Part shown: positions 1-8,232 of the stretch, piece by piece
Position numbering within the stretch: the first letter of the stretch is position 1
Layout: every line of letters starts with the position of its first letter
Source of the DNA: an uncultured Collinsella sp.
GTDB lineage: Bacteria; Actinomycetota; Coriobacteriia; Coriobacteriales; Coriobacteriaceae
NCBI GenBank assembly: GCA_902492855.1
Contig: CABUMU010000080.1
Coordinates: 1-9,054, forward strand
DNA: 9,054 nucleotides
Direction of reading: 5' to 3'
The notes under the pieces: model-generated
The model's database searches: none
What the model saw: only the letters and a program-made list of their open reading frames with translations
Told to the model about the DNA's origin: nothing
Made by a program: the position numbers and the translations under genes

Positions 1-17
1 GTAGCGGGTGGTTTAAA

Positions 18-50
18 GCTGGCCGCTGCGCGGCCAGCAGACTAAAGTCT
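18..50 (-). terminator. Secondary hairpins downstream of the PHP gene
   Basis: Two perfect inverted repeats lie beyond the main terminator. One is an 8-bp stem GCTGGCCG/CGGCCAGC (18-25 and 31-38) with a 5-base loop. The other is a 5-bp AGACT/AGTCT repeat (39-43 and 46-50). Read leftward, the larger stem is followed by TTTAAA, so it may be a back-up terminator. On the plus strand no U-run follows. It could equally belong to a gene left of the window; orientation is uncertain. Confidence 0.4.
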
Positions 51-51
51 T

Positions 52-88
52 GAAAGAAAGGGGGCGGCCCGCCCGGGCCGCCCCCCTT
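52..88 (-). terminator. Rho-independent terminator of the PHP phosphatase gene
   Basis: An 11-bp perfect, wholly G/C stem (60-70 with 75-85) surrounds a 4-base loop. On the minus strand it is followed by TTTCTTTC. It begins about 24 bases after the stop codon of the PHP gene, the usual place for an intrinsic terminator. Confidence 0.85.
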
Positions 89-108
89 CGCTTGGTTTAT
101 AAACTCCG

Positions 109-930
109 CTACATCCCCTTGCGCAGGTCGCACACGCCGGCTGCCGCCATCTCGCGCAGCAGCGTCTCGCGATCGCGCGTCACGATCAGATCCAACGGGA
201 AGTGAATCTCGTCGAGCATCTTGCGAGCGTAATCGAGCTTACCAATTGCCATGCCAATGTGCGCATCGGTCGAAACGCCAATGCCCACGCCCAGCTCAGC
301 GCAACGCTCGGCGATCTTGCGGCATACAGCCCAATGCTCAGTGTCGACACCGTGTTCAAGACTATGGTTGTTGATCTCGATAATCTTGTGCTTGGCCTTA
401 GCCGCCAACAGCACCTCGTCGATATCGAACGGCACGCCCGAGCGACCCGCGTGGCCCAGCATGAACACCTTGGGGTGTTCCAAGGCATTGATATACATCT
501 CGGTCGTTTGGGCCAGCGTCGCACCCTCAGCAATCTGCGGATTATGCACGCTTGCAACCAAATAATCCAAATTACGCGTAACCAAATCGAACAGCGAATG
601 CTGACGGCTGTACGAATCGCCGGCAATATCGAGCGTGACAGGAGTGTCCTCGCCAAACAGGCTTCCGTCCAGCGAAACGATATCGGCCTCGGCACCACGC
701 AGCACTAGCACGCCGCTCCAAATGCGCGGCCAGATATCCTGGTTGATAAAGAACTGGTAACTGCGCAGGTCATTGGGGCAAGCCGTAACCATAGAGCTCA
801 GATGGTCGGCAGATCCGAGCACCTGCAGGCCACGCTCTGCCGCCCAGTACACATTCTCCTCAATGGTCGAATATGCATGCGCAGAGAACATCGTATGGGT
901 ATGAATGTCACAAGAAAGCAGGTAGGGCAT
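109..930 (-). CDS. PHP-domain metal-dependent phosphatase, YcdX type
   Basis: A 273-residue cytosolic protein of the polymerase and histidinol phosphatase (PHP) superfamily, most like the YcdX group, which are trinuclear-metal phosphoesterases. Metal-ligand candidates are all present: H10 and H12 (DIHTH), H18 (SAHAYST), D42-H43 (ADH), E81 (RGAEAD), H129 (SVHNP), H160 (GHAG), and D222/H224 (TDAH). The 'FINQDIWPR' segment and the length, slightly over the about 245 residues of E. coli YcdX, fit the family. The start is set by AAGGAG six to seven bases before the ATG. The substrate is unknown; the family acts on small phosphorylated compounds, and histidinol phosphate is a remote alternative. 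It follows the aminotransferase on the same strand with a 165-base gap and ends at a strong terminator. Family is secure; substrate is not. Confidence 0.88.
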   Translation of the reverse strand: MPYLLSCDIHTHTMFSAHAYSTIEENVYWAAERGLQVLGSADHLSSMVTACPNDLRSYQFFINQDIWPRIWSGVLVLRGAEADIVSLDGSLFGEDTPVTLDIAGDSYSRQHSLFDLVTRNLDYLVASVHNPQIAEGATLAQTTEMYINALEHPKVFMLGHAGRSGVPFDIDEVLLAAKAKHKIIEINNHSLEHGVDTEHWAVCRKIAERCAELGVGIGVSTDAHIGMAIGKLDYARKMLDEIHFPLDLIVTRDRETLLREMAAAGVCDLRKGM

Positions 931-967
931 CAGGTCTCCTTATCTGGCACGGCCGTCGCTTATATTC

Positions 968-973
968 ATTGTA
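968..973 (-). promoter_or_regulatory. Possible -10 box of the PHP gene
   Basis: The minus strand reads GCGTACAATG here, with TACAAT differing from TATAAT at one base. A poor -35 candidate, TTTACG, lies 18 bases upstream. A transcript starting near 961 would have a leader of about 30 bases containing the AAGGAG site. If used, the PHP gene has its own promoter rather than depending on the aminotransferase message. Confidence 0.35.
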
Positions 974-1030
974 CGCATAGCCTTCGATAGTCGTAAAACC
1001 ACTCCATCCCAAAGACACAACGTCCATGAC

Positions 1031-1061
1031 AACGGGGTCCGGCTTAACACCAAACCCCGTT
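1031..1061 (-). other. Stable hairpin between aminotransferase and PHP genes
   Basis: Arms 1031-1042 and 1050-1061 pair over 12 positions around a 7-base loop. On the minus strand two pairs are G-U; on the plus strand the same positions include C-A mismatches, so the structure is better as leftward RNA. No U-run follows, so it does not look like a complete intrinsic terminator. It could be a processing or stabilising element, or a weak attenuator, in an aminotransferase-PHP transcript. A TACAAT box (1073-1078, minus) sits just upstream of it. Confidence 0.5.
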
Positions 1062-1095
1062 TCACGTAAAACATTGTAGGCAGAGCGCTTTACTT

Positions 1096-2280
1096 TTAAC
1101 GATATTCGTCCGCCAACTGTTTCCAAGCGGGTAGCGAATTGACAATCGTTTCGTAACTCACGCAATAGCCCAGGCGGAACCAACCCGGCATACCAAAGCT
1201 GTCCGAGGGAACCGCAAGCAACTCATACTTCTTTGCACGCTCGCAAAACGCATTCGCATCGGGTTCCAGCGCCTTCACCCACAGGTAGAATGCACCATCC
1301 GGCTCAACATAGGTGTAGCCGTACTCCGCTAGTGCGTCGGTAAGCGCGGTGCGGTTGCGCGCATAGGCCTCGACATCGCTCGGCTCATCGATGCAATCGA
1401 TGATTACGCGCTGGAAGAGTGCCGGTGCGCATACAAAACCTAGCGTACGGGCAGCACCCGCAACAGCCGGCATCAGACGGGCAGCCTGCGGATTGGTGTT
1501 GGGAACCAAGATCCACCCCACGCGCTCACCCGGCAGCGACAGCGACTTGGAATACGAGTAGCACACCACGGTGTTCTCGTAGATCGAGGGCACCCAAGGC
1601 ACCTCGGCGCCGTACACGATCTCGCGGTACGGCTCATCCGAGATGAGCATAATCGGATTCTCGGGGTCGCGTTTGGCGTTGGCCTCGCGCAGAGCATTGG
1701 CCAGTCGCGTCAGCGTGTCGCGCGTGTACACGGCACCGGTCGGATTGTTGGGCGAGTCGATGATGACGGCAGTCGTCTTATCGCTGATTGCCTTGAGCAC
1801 GTTGTCCACGCTCAGCTGGAACGTGTCTTCATCGGCGAGTGCCTCAACACACGTGCAGCCGGCCTTCTCAATCCACACGCGATACTCCGGAAAGTACGGG
1901 GCGACAACAATAACCTCGTCGCCCGGGTTCGTAACAGCATTGAGCGTGCAGGTGAGCGAAGCCGCGGCACCCACCGTCATAAAGACGTCCTTGCCCTCAT
2001 AACTCGTACCAAAGCGGCGGTTGAGCGACTCAGCCACGGCGGTACGGCACTGCGGCAGGCCCGGTGCGGGCGTGTATCCGTGCAACTGGTCACTCGGCAG
2101 CTCCAGGGCTTTCTTAATCGACTCAGCCACAGCAGCGGGCGCCGGAACGCTCGGATTGCCCAGCGAAAAATCGAATACGTTTTCCGCACCGATCTGCACC
2201 TTGCGCTCAAGGCCATAGCTAAAAATCTCACGGATGATGGAGCTTTCCGCGCCGCGAGCATACATAGTTTCGTTGATCAT
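1096..2280 (-). CDS. PLP-dependent class I/II aminotransferase
   Basis: A 394-residue fold-type I aminotransferase, close in pattern to the clostridial and actinobacterial group annotated only as 'pyridoxal phosphate-dependent aminotransferase' (aspartate aminotransferase superfamily). Visible features are the N-terminal SLGNPSVP stretch, SPNNPTG with N179 near the PLP ring, ISDEPYR with D215 for the pyridine nitrogen, SYSKSLSLPGER with K245 as the Schiff-base lysine, and R369 (WFRLGYC) for the substrate carboxylate. The start is set at 2280 because AAAGGGG lies a few bases upstream and the protein then begins MINETMYARG as in its family. The open frame runs to 2379, but the added 33 codons are read from an inverted repeat. 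Specificity cannot be read from the sequence; an amino acid with a 2-oxo acid acceptor is expected. Confidence 0.9.
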   Translation of the reverse strand: MINETMYARGAESSIIREIFSYGLERKVQIGAENVFDFSLGNPSVPAPAAVAESIKKALELPSDQLHGYTPAPGLPQCRTAVAESLNRRFGTSYEGKDVFMTVGAAASLTCTLNAVTNPGDEVIVVAPYFPEYRVWIEKAGCTCVEALADEDTFQLSVDNVLKAISDKTTAVIIDSPNNPTGAVYTRDTLTRLANALREANAKRDPENPIMLISDEPYREIVYGAEVPWVPSIYENTVVCYSYSKSLSLPGERVGWILVPNTNPQAARLMPAVAGAARTLGFVCAPALFQRVIIDCIDEPSDVEAYARNRTALTDALAEYGYTYVEPDGAFYLWVKALEPDANAFCERAKKYELLAVPSDSFGMPGWFRLGYCVSYETIVNSLPAWKQLADEYR

Positions 2281-2304
2281 CTGTTCCCCTTTCGCATGGG
2301 CGCT

Positions 2305-2310
2305 ATTGTA
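2305..2310 (-). promoter_or_regulatory. Possible -10 box of the aminotransferase gene
   Basis: The minus strand reads GCGTACAATAG, a one-mismatch -10 hexamer about 25 bases before the start codon. It lies between the inverted repeat (2341-2400) and the ribosome binding site. No good -35 box is visible. The same TACAAT hexamer precedes the PHP and tilS genes. Confidence 0.4.
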
Positions 2311-2340
2311 CGCTTTAGCCGAGCAAAGCGCCGCAGCAAT

Positions 2341-2400
2341 GTTGATTGGGGACAGACTTAAATGCGTGAAAACGCTCATTTAAGTCTGTTCCCAATCAAC
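2341..2400. repeat. 60-base near-perfect inverted repeat, possible REP/MITE-like element
   Basis: Arms 2341-2364 and 2377-2400 are 24 bases each and match as reverse complements at 23 positions. The centre has a short CGT/ACG stem capped by GAAA. The arm contains GGGGACAGACTTAAATG, resembling palindromic repeats that I associate with IS200-like REP transposases (RAYT). No transposase is in the window and I see no clear target-site duplication. It sits in the 171-base gap between ftsH and the aminotransferase gene. As RNA it would fold very stably, so it could also affect read-through from ftsH. The structure is certain; the mobile origin is inferred. Confidence 0.75.
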
Positions 2401-2440
2401 AAAAAGAAAAAGCCTCCGCAGGTTTCCCCGCAGAGGCTTT
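2401..2440 (-). terminator. Rho-independent terminator of the hpt-ftsH transcript
   Basis: On the minus strand a 14-bp stem (2409-2422 with 2427-2440, two G-U pairs) is capped by a GAAA tetraloop and followed by TTCTTTTTG. It starts 11 bases after the ftsH stop codon. It is immediately followed, in the direction of transcription, by the inverted repeat at 2341-2400. Confidence 0.92.
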
Positions 2441-2451
2441 CGCCACAAAGG

Positions 2452-4590
<2,139 letters not shown>

Positions 4591-4591
4591 C

Positions 4592-5140
4592 TTACGAATA
4601 AACCTCCGGTTTCAAAATGCCCAGATACGGAAGGTTACGATAGCGCTCGGCATAGTCGAGGCCGTAGCCCACCACAAAGGCATCGGGGCAATGGGTTCCA
4701 ACATACTTGGGCGTGATGGCCGAGGTGCGGTCCTCAACGTCCTTCCACAGGAAGGCAGCGACCTCCAGCGAAGCGGGCTTGCGGCTCTCGAGGTTCTTCA
4801 TCAGGTACTTGAGGGTCAGGCCCGAGTCCAGAATGTCCTCGACGATCAGCACGTCGCGACCACGGATGTCGATATCCAGATCCTTAATGATACGCACGAT
4901 GCCCGAAGACTTCACACCGTCGCCATAGCTCGAAACAGCCATGAAATCGATGTTGGTCGGTAGCTCAATCTTGCGCATCAGGTCGCCCATAAAGACAACG
5001 GCACCGCGCAGAACCGCGATCAGCACCAGATCCTTACCCGCGTAGTCGCGAGTGATCTCCTCGCCCAGGCGAGAAACGATGCCGTCGATATCCTCCTGCG
5101 TAAACAGAACCTTCTCGATATCCGGATGTTGAGAAGCCAT
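4592..5140 (-). CDS. hpt: Hypoxanthine phosphoribosyltransferase
   Basis: A 182-residue cytosolic type I phosphoribosyltransferase that joins PRPP to hypoxanthine (often also guanine) in purine salvage. The PRPP-binding signature VLIVEDILDSGLTL is at 97-110 with the paired acids E101-D102. The flexible-loop segment SSYGDG (70-75), a base-contacting lysine candidate K133 and the C-terminal VVGYGLDYAERYRNLPYLG (156-174) with D162 match bacterial HPRTs. Full length. AAAGGG a few bases before the ATG supports the start. It lies between tilS and ftsH, the order also seen in Bacillus and many Gram-positive bacteria. A plain xanthine or adenine transferase is less likely from the C-terminal motif. 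Confidence 0.96.
   Translation of the reverse strand: MASQHPDIEKVLFTQEDIDGIVSRLGEEITRDYAGKDLVLIAVLRGAVVFMGDLMRKIELPTNIDFMAVSSYGDGVKSSGIVRIIKDLDIDIRGRDVLIVEDILDSGLTLKYLMKNLESRKPASLEVAAFLWKDVEDRTSAITPKYVGTHCPDAFVVGYGLDYAERYRNLPYLGILKPEVYS
4603..4607 (-). promoter_or_regulatory. ftsH ribosome binding site inside the end of hpt
   Basis: GGAGG on the minus strand lies within the last codons of hpt, 12 bases before the ftsH ATG. That is longer than the usual 5-9 bases. The hpt stop codon is only one base before the ATG, so ribosomes ending hpt can restart on ftsH. No closer Shine-Dalgarno sequence is visible. Confidence 0.6.
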
Positions 5141-5197
5141 GACAACCCTTTCTTGTGCTTAATCGCCCACACACCGCCGTATGGACGCGAACTACAC

Positions 5198-5203
5198 ATT
5201 CTA
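5198..5203 (-). promoter_or_regulatory. Possible -10 box for hpt-ftsH
   Basis: GCTAGAATG on the minus strand gives TAGAAT (one mismatch to TATAAT), about 58 bases before the hpt start, in the 148-base gap after tilS. The -35 region has no convincing hexamer. No terminator is seen between tilS and hpt, so read-through from tilS is also expected. Confidence 0.35.
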
Positions 5204-5288
5204 GCAGCGCACGGGGTATATTTTCCAGCCCGCGCACCATCAGCGCGGGAATACCGTCAACGTCGCACAGAATAGCTGGCGTGGGACG

Positions 5289-6830
5289 CTATTCCGCATC
5301 GACCACGCGGAGCAGATATGCCACGCGCGTTGCGGCCGTGCACTTAAAACGCTCGTCCGTGCGAACGCCTGCGACCCATACCACGGCACCTCCCGGAGCC
5401 GTTCTCACCACGGGAACGCCTGCGCGCTCAGAGACGGGAATACGAGCCTCGTTGAGCAGGTCGGACACCTTCTTACTTCGCCCACTCATGCCCAACGGAC
5501 ACATCACATCCCCCGGCGCGGGACCGTCTACCCACAGACGCGCCAAACGCGCCTCGGCGGGAATCTCCCCGCGCGAGCCGGCGAGCATCCGTTCGCTATC
5601 GCGATCGGCAAAGCCCAGCGTCGCGGCATCCACCATAGCGGCCACCCCTCCGGCACCCGCGAGTTCGCGGGCACGGCGCACAATATCACACCCCGGCTCG
5701 ACGGCTATCGGCTCTGCCACCAGGATGCGGCCCGCCCCCAGCGGCAATCGACCGGGAATGGCGACCCAATCGGCAACTAACCCCTCGCGCGCCGCCGGGG
5801 CCTTGAATGACAGCATGCCAAACTCCACGCGCGCATCGATTCCCGCCGGCAGCGTGACCGAACCCGAGCCTTCGGCAACACAGGCAAGCACGCGCTCCAC
5901 ATGCCGCATCTCCGGGCGAGCGTCTGGGTCGATACGCTTAATTGCCAGTCGCACCATGCGCCGAGCAATCACCACCTCGGCCGCGGCCAGTCGGCGAGCG
6001 TCAAGGACCAGTGCACCCGCCGCCTCCTTGCGCAGGCAGCTTCGAAACGCCTGTGCGGAAAGCTGGGAAAGAAAGGCATCCTCATCGCCTAAGATCTCGC
6101 AGGCGGCGCCAATCGTCTTACAGACGCTCGCGTTGCGCTGCGCCACCACCGGCATCACTCGATGGCGCACGTAGTTGCGCAAGTACGACACGTCCTCGTT
6201 GCTCTCGTCCTCTCGCCACGGCTGACCATGCACCTGCAGATAGCCCACGAGCTCATCATGAGTCAGGTCGAGCAAGGGACGCACCACGATATTCCTCCGG
6301 CGAGGAATGCTCGATAGACCAGCGGGCCCCGAACCCTTAATCGCGTTCATCAAAAACGTTTCCGCGCGATCCGAAGACGTGTGCGCGGTGCAGATACGAG
6401 CCGCCGTTCGCGGTGCCCCCGTCTGGGCGCAGAGCTCGCGGACATACCTCCGCGCCACGGCATAGCGCACCTCACGGGCAGCCGCCTCGATATTGCCCGA
6501 TTCATCATCAAAATAGGCATGCTCAACACACAGCGGCAAGCCATATTGTGCGCATAGGCCGCGTACAAAGGCCTCGTCGCCATCGGATGCCTCGCCGCGT
6601 AGATGATGGTTCACATGCAGCACGTGCAGCCGCTCGCGCGCGATGGAGGCTACACCACGCCCATCCAGAATATCCAACTTTGATGTGCACGCCATAAGGA
6701 GCAAAGCTGTCGAGTCCGCACCACCTGATACCATGAGCACCACGGGGGCAGCCGTCTGCCGCGTTGCCAGGGCTTTATCATCAGCCCGCGATGCAGCATG
6801 GTGTCCATAATGCTGAGATACCGTTGGCAT
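5289..6830 (-). CDS. tilS: tRNA(Ile)-lysidine synthetase TilS
   Basis: A 513-residue cytosolic enzyme that uses ATP and lysine to change C34 of tRNA-Ile(CAU) to lysidine, so the tRNA reads AUA and is charged with isoleucine. The N-terminal PP-loop has SGGADS at 35-40, followed by HVNHHLRGEASD (72-83), AHTSSDRAET (149-158) and the WREDESNED...YLRNYVRH region (205-224). A C-terminal tRNA-binding domain follows, with PLGMSGRSKKVSDLLNEARI at 445-464 and WVAGVRTDERFK at 485-496. Longer than the E. coli enzyme (about 430). The common 'HHxDDxAET' appears here as 'AHTSSDRAET', so one of the paired acids is replaced, though D154 and E157 are kept. AGGAGG six bases before the ATG makes the start firm. 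Divergent from walJ. Confidence 0.95.
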   Translation of the reverse strand: MPTVSQHYGHHAASRADDKALATRQTAAPVVLMVSGGADSTALLLMACTSKLDILDGRGVASIARERLHVLHVNHHLRGEASDGDEAFVRGLCAQYGLPLCVEHAYFDDESGNIEAAAREVRYAVARRYVRELCAQTGAPRTAARICTAHTSSDRAETFLMNAIKGSGPAGLSSIPRRRNIVVRPLLDLTHDELVGYLQVHGQPWREDESNEDVSYLRNYVRHRVMPVVAQRNASVCKTIGAACEILGDEDAFLSQLSAQAFRSCLRKEAAGALVLDARRLAAAEVVIARRMVRLAIKRIDPDARPEMRHVERVLACVAEGSGSVTLPAGIDARVEFGMLSFKAPAAREGLVADWVAIPGRLPLGAGRILVAEPIAVEPGCDIVRRARELAGAGGVAAMVDAATLGFADRDSERMLAGSRGEIPAEARLARLWVDGPAPGDVMCPLGMSGRSKKVSDLLNEARIPVSERAGVPVVRTAPGGAVVWVAGVRTDERFKCTAATRVAYLLRVVDAE

Positions 6831-6857
6831 TTGCTTCCTCCTCTATTCGTCGCACCC

Positions 6858-6863
6858 ATTGTA
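6858..6863 (-). promoter_or_regulatory. Possible -10 box of tilS
   Basis: The minus strand reads GGATACAATGG, with TACAAT, 27 bases before the tilS start. The gap between the divergent tilS and walJ starts is only 47 bases, so both promoters must overlap each other or lie within the opposite coding region. No clear -35 box or rightward promoter is visible. Confidence 0.4.
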
Positions 6864-6877
6864 TCCTTTGGAATCTT

Positions 6878-7777
6878 ATGTCTCGTCTGCACCTTCATAT
6901 CCTTGGCAGCGGCTCAAAAGGCAACTGCGCGCTCATCGAAGGCCCCCGGGGGCTCATCATGATTGACGACGGTCTTTCTCGCCGCGAGACATTAAAGCGC
7001 ATGGCAGAACTGGGGCTCTCGGCAGACAACGTCTCGGCTCTTCTCATTACTCATGAGCATAGCGATCACATCAAGGGTCTCGATGTCTGGTGCAAGCACT
7101 GGCACGGCCCCCTCTTTGCCAGCAGGGGCACACTTTCGAACAAAGAAAATCTTTCACATCTGCCTGTCGAGGAATTCGATCCCGGTGACACCCTATCCAT
7201 TGCCGGCATCCACGTGCAAACCTACTCAACATCACACGATGTCATCAATCCTGTCGGCTATCGATTCAATGCTCTCGATGATTCCATCGGCTTTGCCACC
7301 GACACCGGAGAGCTATCGAGCCAAGCCATGAACACCCTCAAAGATTGTCGAGTCCTCGCGCTCGAAAGCAATCACGATGTGACCATGCTGCGCGAGGGAG
7401 AATATCCCCGCTTTCTTCAGGAGCGCATCCTATCTACAAAAGGGCATCTGTCCAACGATCAGGCCGCCGAAGCCGCACGCGAGCTTGTTACCGATCGCAC
7501 CGAACAGCTCATTGCCATGCATATCAGCCAAGATAACAATCGCCCGAGTCTTACCGTCAAAAGCTATGCCAAAGCTCTAGCCGCAACCCTGGATGACGAG
7601 GTCAGCAGCTCCGCCACCCTTCTCCAAGGATCGCGAAATCTCTCGATACGCCCCGCAAGCCAGTATCGGCCAGCAACCATTCACAGCAAAAGGGGCCGGG
7701 AATCGCTTCCCGGCCCCTTTTGTTATCTTTTAATAGCGCAGAACACCAACGAAGTTAGTCGATGGAGATCTTCGTAA
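6878..7777 (+). CDS. walJ: MBL-fold hydrolase, WalJ/YycJ family, with 3' end running through a terminator
   Basis: A 299-residue metallo-beta-lactamase-fold protein of the WalJ (YycJ) group, a cytosolic exonuclease-like family linked to DNA replication and cell-wall control in Firmicutes. It starts MSRLHLHILGSGSKGN like the family. Metal ligands are THEHSDH (H59, H61, D63, H64), H120 (TSHD), D142 (ATDTG) and H215 (MHISQDN); ESNHD (163-167) and GHLSN are also family-typical. Start chosen at 6878 by family alignment, though the upstream ribosome site is weak; the open frame extends to 6764 inside tilS on the other strand. Members are usually about 265 residues. Here residues from K271 on are encoded by the hairpin at 7688-7721 and beyond, and the stop lies inside the hsp20 coding region. 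The walRK two-component genes are not adjacent. Confidence 0.88.
   Translation: MSRLHLHILGSGSKGNCALIEGPRGLIMIDDGLSRRETLKRMAELGLSADNVSALLITHEHSDHIKGLDVWCKHWHGPLFASRGTLSNKENLSHLPVEEFDPGDTLSIAGIHVQTYSTSHDVINPVGYRFNALDDSIGFATDTGELSSQAMNTLKDCRVLALESNHDVTMLREGEYPRFLQERILSTKGHLSNDQAAEAARELVTDRTEQLIAMHISQDNNRPSLTVKSYAKALAATLDDEVSSSATLLQGSRNLSIRPASQYRPATIHSKRGRESLPGPFCYLLIAQNTNEVSRWRSS
7688..7733. terminator. Bidirectional terminator between walJ and hsp20
   Basis: A perfect 15-bp stem (7688-7702 with 7707-7721) has a 4-base loop and AAAA/TTTT at its base. Rightward it is followed by TTTTGTTATCTTTTAAT; leftward by TTTTGCTG. This is the expected shape for a terminator shared by two convergent genes. 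It lies 34 bases beyond the hsp20 stop. On the walJ side it is inside the open frame, before the stop codon. Confidence 0.93.
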
Positions 7778-8186
7778 CGTTCTTCTTCTCGACGATCTTG
7801 GGAACCGTAACGGTAAGGATGCCGTCGGCGTACTTAGCCGAGAGACCCTCGCTCGAAGCATCCTTGAGATACACACCACGCGTCGCGCTGTACGAGCTGA
7901 ACTCCTTCTGCAGGAAGTTCTTGCCCTCGTTCTCCTCGTCTTCCTCGACATTCACGCTAATGGAGAGACGGCCCTCGTTAAGCTCGACATCGATATCGTC
8001 CTTGGCGACGCCGGTAAGATAAGCCTTGACCTCATAGCCATCGCCCTTATCCTCAACGTCAACGGGGAACGCCTTAGAGGCAATCGAGCCGTTCGCTAGG
8101 TCACTCATATCATCAAACAGATCGAACAGCGAGCTTGCAGAGGGACGAACGCCAAAAACCGAACGATAAGGAACCATGCTTGCCAT
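7755..8186 (-). CDS. hsp20: Small heat-shock protein, Hsp20/alpha-crystallin family
   Basis: A 143-residue ATP-independent chaperone that holds unfolding proteins for refolding by other chaperones. The N-terminal arm holds SLFDLFDDM, typical of the family, then an alpha-crystallin domain from about residue 40. It starts PVDVEDKGDGYEVKAYLTGV, continues through IDVELNEGRLSISV, and ends with the signature AKYADGILTVTVPK and a short C-terminal tail with I-x-I (KISID). The start is placed at 8186 because AAAGGAG is eight bases upstream; the frame is open to 8219 but those codons overlap the leader hairpins. A second ATG at 8177 is possible but less well placed. It converges with walJ and is divergent from the tail-anchored protein gene. 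The leader suggests thermal control of translation. Confidence 0.95.
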   Translation of the reverse strand: MASMVPYRSVFGVRPSASSLFDLFDDMSDLANGSIASKAFPVDVEDKGDGYEVKAYLTGVAKDDIDVELNEGRLSISVNVEEDEENEGKNFLQKEFSSYSATRGVYLKDASSEGLSAKYADGILTVTVPKIVEKKNVTKISID

Positions 8187-8191
8187 GTTTA

Positions 8192-8232
8192 CCACTCCTT
8201 TAAAGGACTGCCGAGTCATCTTCTAGGTGACT
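8192..8232 (-). promoter_or_regulatory. hsp20 leader with ribosome site in a palindrome; candidate RNA thermometer
   Basis: TCCTTTAAAGGA (8196-8207) is a perfect palindrome whose minus-strand right half is the hsp20 Shine-Dalgarno AGGAG. As RNA, UCCU can pair with AGGA around a UUAA loop, and an outer A-U pair can form beyond a G-G mismatch. A second hairpin, AGTCA/TGACT with additional inner pairs (8214-8232), lies just 5' of it in the transcript. Small heat-shock genes of several bacteria use such leaders, including a short UCCU/AGGA type in the Synechocystis hsp17 leader. The pairing is visible; temperature response is inferred. Confidence 0.45.

Noticed and set aside
2281..2379. Extended aminotransferase start giving 33 more residues
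   Set aside because: The added codons come from the inverted repeat and putative promoter, and a good ribosome site with family-typical N-terminus occurs at 2280.
5155..6174. A 339-codon plus-strand frame opposite tilS and its downstream gap
   Set aside because: The translation is dominated by S, R, T, A and P with no domain, a typical shadow of a G+C-rich gene.
6764..6877. Upstream extension of walJ by 38 codons
   Set aside because: It overlaps the start of tilS on the other strand and the family begins at the residue encoded at 6878.
8187..8219. Extended hsp20 start giving 11 more residues
   Set aside because: It would translate the leader palindrome and lacks a ribosome site, while a strong site lies eight bases before 8186.
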